Origin: Symmetrospora coprosmae
Taxonomy: Eukaryota > Basidiomycota > Cystobasidiomycetes > Symmetrosporaceae
Direction of reading: 5' to 3'
Length of the DNA: 64,000 nucleotides
NCBI GenBank assembly: GCA_008802785.1
Contig: VUYT01000007.1
Coordinates: 248,001 to 312,000 of the forward strand
Within the stretch, counting starts at the first letter, position 1. Each line of letters opens with the position of its first letter. The notes under the pieces are model-generated. The model was not told where the DNA came from, ran no database searches, and saw nothing but the letters and a program-made list of their open reading frames with translations. Shown in pieces: positions 56,260 through 64,000 of this stretch. The position numbers were made by a program, and so were the translations under genes.

Positions 56260-58016
56260 ATGGCGTCCGCAACCTCGGGCAAGATGAGCAAGGAGGACTT
56301 CCGCAAGGCAAAGGTAAGGGACGGGATGGCTGCACATCATTAACCAGCGTGGAGCGCTCCTCTGAACACTGTCCGTGCCGTCTCCCACCCCGCGCAGGAA
56401 CTCGATGCCGCCCGCAAAGCCGGAACAGCAATGCCAGAGGTCGACGCGGCCACTGGAAAGTCCATCAATCCACATATACCAGGTGCGCCAATACTCCTAT
56501 TTGTTTGCGTTCGCGTCTCGTATGTCGGCTCCTGCTCACTCTGTGCTGCGGATCCCTCTGCCACCCCTCCTCAGAATTCATGGCAAAGGCACCCTGGTAC
56601 ATGTCGACCGGTGGCGGGCCATCCCTCAGCCACCACAAGGGGCCAGACTACAATGCAAACCCAGACAAGCTCCAAGGCCGGTACGAGAAGAGGGTCTCTG
56701 CCCCAGTGACAAAGTTCCGCAAAGGGGCATGCCCAAACTGCGGGGCCATGCACCGCGAGCAGGACTGCCTCGAGCGCCCGCGCAAGCACAAGGCAAAATA
56801 CACGGGCAAGAACTTTGCCAACGACGAGGAGACGGTCGCGCGCCGCAAGGACGACTGGGACAGCAAGCGCGACCGCTGGGACGGGTACGACAACACGGCC
56901 TACAAGCAGGTCATCGAGGAGCACCAGGCGCTCGAGGAGGCCCGGCGTAGGATCCGCGAGGAGGAGATTGACAAGACGACAGACATGAAGCAGGTCGAAA
57001 AGGTTGCAAAAGCGGGAAAGGGCAAAAAGAAGGGCAAGAAGGACGAGGACGACTTTGGGTCGTCGGACGAGAGCGACGACGGCGACGAGGCGCGCTACGC
57101 CGAAGGGGCAGACGCCGTCGGGCAGAAGGTCGACACAAAGACGCGAATCACCGTCCGCAACCTGCGCATCCGTGAAGATACGGCAAAGTACCTCTTGAAT
57201 CTGGACACCGAATCGGCCTACTACGACCCAAAGACGCGCTCCATGCGCGAGAATCCAAACCCAGAGCTCAACCCAGAGGACCTGGCTTTCGGCGGAGAGA
57301 ACTTTACGCGGTCGTCAGGCGACACGAAGGACCTGCAGCGCATGCAGCTCTTTGCGTGGCAGTCTGAGCAGCGCGGGAACGACGTGCACACCAACTCGAA
57401 TCCGACCCAGACGGCGCTCATCTACAAGGAGTTCCTCGAGAAGAAGGAGGCGCTCAAGGACACGAGCAAGACGAGCATCCTCGACAAGTACGGCGGCGAG
57501 GAGCACCTCACGCGCGTGCCTCAGGAGCTGCTCTCGGGCCAGACGGAGGACTATGTCGAGTACAGCCGCGCGGGCAAGCTCATCAAGGGGCAGGAGCGCG
57601 CAAAAGCGCGCAGCAAGTACGACGAGGACGTCTACCCGGGCAACCACAAGTCCATCTGGGGATCGTGGTTCAACCTCTCGACCCTGCAGTGGGGCTACGC
57701 CTGCTGCCACTCGTACATCAAGCAGGCGTACTGCGCGGGGCAGGCGGGCATCGACGCAGAGAAGGAGGCAGCTGCCAATGCCGGCAAGTACATTCCCCCG
57801 CCCACGACGTCGACAAAGTCGCTCGCAGACAGGCATGCCGAAAAGTCGGTCGAGGAGCGCGAGAGGGAGAAGAAGGAGTACGACGACAAGGTCAAGAGCA
57901 AGCGCAAGGCCGACGGCGAGGTCACGGACGAGGTCATGGAGGACTACCGGAAGAAGCGGGCCCGCGAGGAGGATCCGCTACTGTCTCTTGGGGCTGACGA
58001 GCTGCTGCCGCTGTAG
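56260..58016 (+). CDS. SLU7: Pre-mRNA splicing factor SLU7
   Basis: Three exons (56260-56313, 56398-56482, 56575-58016) encode 526 residues. The diagnostic zinc knuckle CPNCGAMHREQDCLERPRKH sits at residues ~95-115, after PWYMSTGGGPSLSHHK. The rest carries SLU7 blocks: KDDWDSKRDRWDGYD, TRITVRNLRIREDTAKYL, SAYYDPKTRSMRENPNP, and near the C-terminus SIWGSWFNLSTLQWGYACCH. The protein acts at the second step of splicing, helping 3' splice-site choice. There is an acidic/Lys stretch around 215-235 (GKKKGKKDEDD). This gene is of interest here because the window contains non-canonical and micro-exon splicing. The first two exons are short (54 and 85 nt). Well supported. Confidence 0.95.
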
Positions 58017-58397
58017 TATGAATGTCATCAGTTTCCTCGAGGCGCATGCCATGTTGTCGTAATCATCGAGCGAGTTCTGTCAATATCGTCCTGTCGAGCA
58101 CTTCCAAGCAAAGGCTGACTGGCCATTGGGCAGACGCACGCAGAGCCCTTGCTCGCATCCTGGCGATCTCATCTTCGTCCCATCGCGAGCGTCGCTCCGT
58201 CTCGGCGAGCCAGGCTCTCAATTCGTTACTTGGCCCGTCCACCGAAGCTCTCGAGGGCTCGACTATATAATACGCGTCATCGCATCTTTTGCCACCGCAC
58301 CGCTCCCGGATCAGATCCGCGTTGACGCCGTCGTTCAGGTTGTCTTCGCTCCAGCAGCACATTGCGACCTCCGAGCGCTATCGAACAGCATCACGAT
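58017..58397. other. Tandem intergenic region
   Basis: About 380 bp between SLU7 and the PPPDE gene on the same strand; contains SLU7 3' UTR and the next promoter. A TATATAA at 58263-58269 is 129 nt upstream of the next start codon. Confidence 0.55.
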
Positions 58398-60834
58398 ATG
58401 CCGGAATCCGTCGAACTGTACCTGTATGACCTGTCCAACGGAATGGCCGGTGAGGCGGGCGAGAGTCTGGGCATACTGTGCCTGAGACCGTGACGGCAGC
58501 TTACGTACATATCTTTCTTCCCCCTGCTCAGCATCCATGTCCGTCGCCATGCTTGGCGAGTTGCACTGACTCGTTCCAAAATGCGCTGTCTCAACTAATC
58601 TCAAGCTCCCCACCGTCTTCCTCTTTCTACCAGGCAAGTACTTTGAGGCAATCTGGTGAGCCGCGCTTCTCCTTCCCCTCCTTACGCAGGCCAAGTCCTG
58701 ACGTGCTGTTCAATCGACGGCTTCAGGCACTCGTCCATCGTCGTCTTTGGCGAGGAGATCTTCTTCGGCCAGGGCATCCAGCGCACCCGGCCTGGAGGTT
58801 CTCATCATGGCCAACCACTCAAGCGGGTCAAGCTCGGAACAACTCAGATCGACCGAGAGACGTTTCATGAGTATCTCGCGTCGCTGCAGGAGGTGTACAC
58901 GGCGGACAAGTACCACCTCCTAACGAACAACTGCAACAAGTGAGCCGGCATGCACGATATTGACAGCCCGGGAGTAAGCGATGCCGGTACTGACGTGCTT
59001 CTCCCATGCACATGTGCGCAGCTTCACGCAAGATGTATACAGCTTTCTGGTCGGCGGGACCAGCTACCCGCAGGAGGTGATAGACCTTCCCAAAGAGTTC
59101 CTCAGCACGCCCTTTGGCCGCTCGCTGCAGCCCATGATCAACGACATGTTCCAACGGGGGCACACCTCAACCTCGAGCGGACTGCCGGTCCAGCCGCCGC
59201 CTCAGCTTGCACAGCAGTTCGCGAGCGACCCCGCCCTGTCCGGTGCCCTGCAGCAGGTCGCACAGGCCGCGACGCGCTCCCAAACGCAGCCGCAGACGTC
59301 CCTCCCCGCGCCGAACAATCCCGTCAGCTCGCAGCTCACGGTAGCTAGCAACATGGCTTCTTTCCGTAGCCTTCTCAGCGCGAACACATGTGAGCCGCAC
59401 CATTGCGGGAGAGACGAAGTGAAGGCGAAATGCTGATGGGTACCGATATTCTCAATGGGCTAGGCGTTGCCGTCATGTTTACGGGTGACTGGTGCGGGCC
59501 GTGCAAGGCCATCAAGCCGGTATTTCAGGACCTGGCTCGCCGCTCTCCCTCCGATCCGCCTGTCGAGTTCGTGCTTGTCGACACGACAGCAGGGAGAGAG
59601 ATTGCGCAGCACTACTCGATCTCGGCCGTCCCGACGTTCAAGTTCTTTCTCAGAGGGCAGCAGCTGCACGAGATCAAGGGCGGGGATGCTGGCGAGCTCC
59701 GGACGCAGATCGGCATCCTCGCCATGAGCGGTTATCCGGGTGGGTGGGCGATGCGCTCCCGCAAGAGCCATAGGCACACGCACACCGTCACTGATTCGGT
59801 GTCCCTCGCTAGCACACGCGCATGCAAAGCTGCAGCTCCCAAAGCTGCGCGCCTTGTCGACCGCCCCGATATTGTTCGAGCAGAAGCCAAACTTCGAGGC
59901 TGCACTCGCCAAGCTCGAAACTTTCTCTGCAGGCTCGACTTCTGCGCTCAAGCCTGTATCGGGCACCGCGCCATCTGCCTTGTCACCAGCGCAGACGAGT
60001 CAAGTCCTGTCGACCGTGCACAGCCTCGTCTCCTCCTCCCTCGCGCCCGCCCAATTCTTCCCTCTCCTCGACATCCTCAAGTATCTGATACTCGACCCGA
60101 AGATCGCGACGCTGGCTGCCGAGACGCCCGTAGCATCTGACGGGCAGTCTTTGCTGCCTTTCCTGCTTGCCCGGCTCTCGCGTCCGGAACAGAGCCAAGA
60201 GCAGGAGTCGGAGCCTGAGCCTGAGCAGGGTGGGCTGCCCAAGCCGACGCTCATCACGCTGCTCCGCCTGCTCTGCAATGCCCTGTCGTCGCCCATCCTC
60301 GCAGACTCGCTGCTAAAGAACGCCGGGGTCCGGGCGGACGTCACGCAGATTGTGGTCAAGGCGCTCCTGGCCTCGGATAACGGCGTGCGGACGTGTGCGG
60401 GCAGCCTTGCGTTCTCAGTCGCGGGATGGCAGCGCAAACAGCGGAGGGACTGGGTCGATGTTGATGAGCATCCAGATGGCGACCACGAGGAATTCGAGGT
60501 CGAGCTATGCACGGCCGTCCTGGAAGCCTTGGACCGCGAGACGGATGCGGCAGTCGGTGAGCTTCTCGCAATTTCGAAAGGAACGTCGAGCTGTACCAGG
60601 AGTGGCGGCTGATGTCCATGTTCGTGCCGTCCGCGCATTGCAGCGCACCGACTCGTCGCCTCGCTCGGCAGCTTGCTGTACCTCTCCCCCCACTTCGACA
60701 ACGCTCTGGGTCCGCTCGTCGAGGCACTTGAAGCCAAGCGCATCCTGCAGTCCAAGAAGGATGTGCTCAAGGGCAACGCGGACGCTCTGGCACTCGCAGC
60801 CGAAGTAGTCCGACTGGTCGAGTCCACAGCATAG
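58398..60834 (+). CDS. PPPDE-thioredoxin-PUL domain protein (deSUMOylating/deubiquitylating peptidase-like)
   Basis: Eight exons (58398-58449, 58532-58555, 58634-58655, 58727-58939, 59022-59389, 59464-59739, 59813-60556, 60644-60834) encode 629 residues. The PPPDE domain (~1-150) starts VELYLYDLSNGMA; catalytic His is in HSSIVVFG, catalytic Cys in LTNNCNNFTQDVYSFL. A linker rich in Gln/Pro follows, then a thioredoxin domain with VAVMFTGDWCGPCK (CxxC) and cis-Pro-type AVPTFKFF. The C-terminal ~300 residues are helical and match a PUL/armadillo-type domain (Cdc48/p97-binding in PLAA/Lub1). Such three-part proteins are known in fungi; they likely act on SUMO or ubiquitin conjugates with redox and Cdc48 links, but I infer this. 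The intron 58556-58633 uses a GC donor (GCGAGT); exons 2 and 3 are 24 and 22 nt. Confidence 0.87.
58556..58633 (+). other. GC-AG intron
   Basis: Donor G|GCGAGT and acceptor TACCAG join CTT G to GC AAG, giving MLGKYFEAIW within the PPPDE domain in frame. The nearest GT donor (two bases later in register) shifts the frame into a stop codon. GC-AG introns are a known minor U2 class. Confidence 0.75.
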
Positions 60835-61078
60835 ACGGGCGAACTAGACTTTGTAGCACGCGCATCGACGCGCATCGTCAAGCATACAGCCTATATTGCA
60901 TAGATAGGTAGCACAACACACGAAGCTCGGCAGGCTGAAGACACACAAGCCTCGTGCCTGGAAAAAGACTGATGCACTAACCGGACAGGATGCTCAGAAG
61001 ATGGGGATGCTGCGATGGCAGAGAACAGGCTTTCAGCCTTATAAGAAGGCGTGCCTCCAGTGCAGATGCCGACACTCA

Positions 61079-62563
61079 CTAGTCGTCGATGCGCTCGCGT
61101 GCGTTCTGCGCGATGCACTCTGCTATCCACGTGAGCGAGCGGATCTCCTGCTCCTTGAGCTTGAAGTAGGCGTAAAAGACTGCAAACTGGAACTGCATGA
61201 GGAAAGCGAGCTTGTTGAGCCTGACCTCCTCCTTGAAGAACTGGTCCTCCATGTCCTGCGCTGCGCCGTTGCCGCCGCTGCCGTCGTCGTTGTTGCCTGA
61301 GGCGTTGTTGGAGGAGGACGAGCCGGCTGCCTCGAAGAACTGGCGGTACTCGCCGACCATCTCGACAGCGGAGCGGACCTGCTCAAACTCGTCCGCGCGG
61401 GACAAGGCGGCGTTCCCTTCCGGGTAGAGTCTGCCGATAGCCGGGAACAAGCGTGCGCGCTGCTCTTTCGACAGGCCCGTCCCGAGCGAGTTTACGCTGA
61501 TGTTGATTGTGCGGCGGTCGGCCTCGAACGAGAGGATGGAGGCCATGACCTCTGACGTGGGCGAGCCGAGCGACTGGCAAAAGGCGTAAAAGTCCTCGAG
61601 GTAGGCCTTGTAGAGCGAGTTGCGGATAATCTCAATGTGCAGCTCGTCCAGGTCGTTGGCCGAGATGCACTGCTGAAAGTAGGGTGCCAGAGGTGTCTCG
61701 ACGAGGACGCTGTTGTAGAGCTCCTCGACGTTTGTGGCGACGCAGAGAGCGGCCATGGTATCGAATGTGCCCTGGTGGGGTAGCAGACGCTCGCTCGTCA
61801 GGGGCGGAGGGGTCCGGATCGATTAATGGAGGATGCTCAAGGGGGAACTCACCAAGGGGTGGCAGCGCTCAAGCAGCTCGTGCGTGTCGCGCTCGTGTAG
61901 CGTCCCCGTGATGAGGAGAATGACCTGGAGGATGATGCGGGCAACTTGTGCATCAGCTCTGACCTCGCAAGACTCGGGGTAAGAATGCGAGGACCAGCGG
62001 ACCAGCGGCTCGGCCGCAGCTCAGCTCACATTGTCAATCATGTACGCGTAGGTAATGTAGTCGAGAAACTTTGCGAGGTCACCGCCGGCATTGCTCTTGA
62101 TGTAGTTGAACTCGTCGACGAGGCGCAGTGTAGCCTTCTCTGCGATGGTCGACGTAGAGATTGGGGGCGGCTCGTTGGCGAGGAAGTTGCCATAGTCGGT
62201 CTGGCTGAGCTGGAGCTTGAAGTCTGCGGGTGTGATAGCCATCCATCAGCTGCTGCGCTTGCAGCATTCCATCCATCCATCGTCCTTCCCTCACCGTCGA
62301 GCGTCTCGCACTGCGTCAGGTTCGTGTACTGCCCCTGGCTGAGCAGGCCGGCCTTGTAGCCTCTGCGGAGTGGGTCACTCAGTTGGTCAGTCAGTCGCAG
62401 AGCATCGCATCATATCATATCATGCGCTCGCTCGCTGTCGTCGTTGCCCGTTGATGGCGGGTCGCACGGCCTGAGCCACGCTCGCTCGCTGCCCCCGTCC
62501 ACGCACGCACCGGATGACGCCCTCGAGGTATCCCGCAGAGGCGTTGAAGAAGAGGGCCTCCAT
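61079..62563 (-). CDS. VMA6: V-type proton ATPase subunit d
   Basis: Five exons (62563-62511, 62362-62295, 62223-62030, 61924-61853, 61771-61079) encode 359 residues, close to the usual ~350. The start [20 protein letters not shown] matches the V-ATPase d (AC39) N-terminus, followed by [18 protein letters not shown] and [36 protein letters not shown] precedes the conserved LLERCHPLG, and the C-terminal half contains [20 protein letters not shown]. Subunit d couples the central stalk to the membrane Vo ring in the vacuolar proton pump. An Asn/Gly/Ser insert ([19 protein letters not shown]) at ~275-295 is absent from most relatives and likely disordered. Divergent from SEH1 with 247 bp between starts. 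Confidence 0.95.
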
Positions 62564-62810
62564 GGTGGTGATGCTCCGAAGAGTGATGTGATGGCAACGA
62601 TATGCTGCTCTATATGTTGCGCGTGGTTAGATGAAGCGGAGCCAACCCTTGCCCTTGCCCTTGCCCTTTGGGTGTGCCCAGTGCCACCGGATAGAGAGTC
62701 GCGGGCATCCATCCACCACTCACCTCTTGCTCTTCTCCCAACACCACGCACCATATCAACTATACAACACCACGCAGACCTCAGTCGTCACAGGTACACG
62801 CACGCTGACC

Positions 62811-64000
62811 ATGGCCAACCATCGCGGCCCCACCTCCGGCTCTGTCGCACTCTCCACCTCGCACGCGGACCTCATCACATCCCTGTCCTTCTCCCTCTCG
62901 TCTCCCTCCCTCCTCGCTTCCACCTCGCTCGACGGCTGGATACGCATACACGCGCGCACAACGACGACGGCAACGGGCACGGCAACACCGAGCGCCGCAC
63001 CTGGTCCGAGCGGGGGCAGCAGCAGGCGCACCAACAGGACAAAGAGTCAAAGGCATCATCTGACATCAGGTGCCAACACGGCTGTGACTGCACGCGTAGG
63101 GAGCAGACAGAGACCCGGTCATGCTGCTGGCGCGTACACGGACGAGTCCATGACCGGAGACGAGGACGAAGGCGCCGACGAAGCCGGCGGAGAGGACGAC
63201 GGCGCGGAGGAAGAGCGAGACGAGTGGGTCGAGGTCGGATCAGTCAAAGCCAACGAGGGTCCCGTGTGGAGAGCAGCATGGGCGCCGAGAGAGTACGGGA
63301 CGACGCTCCTCGTATCCATAGCGGGGAGCGTGGTGAATGTCTGGGGTGAGTCGAGAGACGCCATCGAGAATCGCACACACAGAACGGCTGACCGTTCCAC
63401 ATCACTGTTCTCACAGAAACGCAAATACAGCAGGGCGGGAGCAGCAAAATCACAATTACTCCCCGAGCGACACTGGTAGAAGCGCGGGGCAGCCTGCGCG
63501 ACGTGGCTTTTGCACCATCAGAGTTCGGCATGAAACTCGTGAGCACACGCGAGAGCTGGCCATCAAGACAAAAGACGCAAGACCGTGTGCTGATGCCTCC
63601 TGCTACACTCGCCAGGCATCCATCGCTGCAGACTCGCATCTCCGCGTCTACGAGTGCCTCGATCCTTCGCCCGCGGGTCTCGCCTCGTGGTCGCTCCTCG
63701 AAGACATTGACCTCCTCGCTCTGCCGGATGGATACTATTCCTCGGCGGCCGCAAATCACCCGCAAAGCACGCATCACCACCAGGCGCAGACGCAGCTCAT
63801 CAAAGGCTTCGACGACTCCAGCCGCGCACTGGGCGCAGCCGGCGGCAGCTCGGGCTCCCTCGGCGCGCAATCTGGTTCGTCCAACTCGGACGGCAACACC
63901 GCGGGCCGCCCGAACGGCGCCGTGGGCCGGATAGAGAGCACGGGCGCGTGGGCGCTCGCGTACTGCCAGGAGGCGTGGTGGGGAGAGGTCGCGGCCGTGT
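62811..64000 (+). CDS. SEH1: Nucleoporin SEH1 (WD40; 3' partial)
   Basis: Exons 62811-63345, 63417-63538 and 63616-64000 give about 347 residues before the window ends. The N-terminal WD40 repeat is visible as HADLITSLSFSLSSPSLLAS then SLDGWIRIH, with a Ser/Thr- and Asp/Glu-rich insert between blade strands (~50-140), longer than in yeast. PVWRAAWAPREYGTTLLVSI is the second repeat. The stretch DSHLRVYECLDPSPAGLASW is the strong SEH1-family match (xDxxLRIYE..D...L..W). SEH1 is a subunit of the Nup84/Nup107 complex of nuclear pores and of the SEA/GATOR2 complex acting in TORC1 control. Later blades lie beyond 64000. The low-complexity Gly/Ser region near the right edge is another insert. Confidence 0.9.

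Noticed and set aside
1-64000. Transposons, retroelement relics, tRNA or rRNA genes
   Set aside because: No terminal repeats with a transposase or reverse transcriptase, no cloverleaf or rRNA sequence was recognised by eye; a tRNAscan and RepeatMasker run would settle it.

Overview
This is an intron-rich eukaryotic window and almost certainly fungal. Reading both strands gives 26 protein-coding genes, two of them cut by the window ends. Their frames can be followed through more than 80 introns, mostly 55-110 nt, with GTRNGT donors, CTRAC-like branch points and YAG acceptors. The protein set (NSP1, YPI1, POB3 without an HMG box, KAP119/NMD5-type importin, DGK1, GYP7, allantoate-type permease, TRANK1-like helicase) together with the dense short introns and GC-rich compact spacing points to a basidiomycete, perhaps Ustilaginomycotina/Exobasidiomycetes; the taxon is inference.

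Layout: 1-6739 (-) UvrD/TRANK1-like superfamily-1 helicase, 3' end off the window; 7373-8658 (+) short-chain dehydrogenase-like protein; 8921-10544 (-) SWIM-RING protein; 10840-13378 (-) allantoate/nicotinate-type permease of 17 exons; 13824-15672 (-) F-box/JmjC protein, head to head with 15843-16994 (+) mitochondrial ribosomal protein uL29m; 17159-19508 (-) glycerol kinase; 20008-22175 (-) FACT subunit POB3; 22568-23294 (-) PP1 inhibitor YPI1; 24083-26405 (+) DHA-type MFS transporter; 26883-28033 (+) internally repeated small protein; 28404-29725 (+) CTP-dependent diacylglycerol kinase; 30139-33315 (-) HSL-type lipase/esterase; 33648-35573 (+) cyclophilin-40; 35863-37484 (+) cyclophilin-RRM protein; 37652-39498 (-) acidic aftiphilin-like protein; 39642-42222 (+) nucleoporin NSP1; 42424-45870 (-) importin-7/8 type karyopherin; 46274-47616 (-) secreted Cys-rich protein; 48683-51519 (-) GYP7 RabGAP; 52048-54192 (+) single-pass membrane protein; 54652-55954 (-) mitochondrial single-pass protein; 56260-58016 (+) SLU7; 58398-60834 (+) PPPDE-thioredoxin-PUL protein; 61079-62563 (-) V-ATPase subunit d; 62811-64000 (+) SEH1, cut by the right edge.

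There is no operon logic; most genes are housekeeping. Themes that recur are nuclear transport (NSP1, importin, SEH1), two different cyclophilins in tandem, lipid/glycerol metabolism (glycerol kinase, DAG kinase, HSL-type lipase) and membrane trafficking (GYP7, aftiphilin-like). No transposon, viral relic, CRISPR array, rRNA or tRNA gene was recognised. The most unusual signals are: a frame-supported AT-AC intron in the permease (12074-12148), a GC-AG intron in the PPPDE gene, several 4-24 nt coding exons, a gene built by duplication of a two-exon cassette (26883-28033), a secreted Cys-rich protein with an NPNP linker and a neighbouring 14-bp inverted repeat, and an in-frame stop inside the helicase model.
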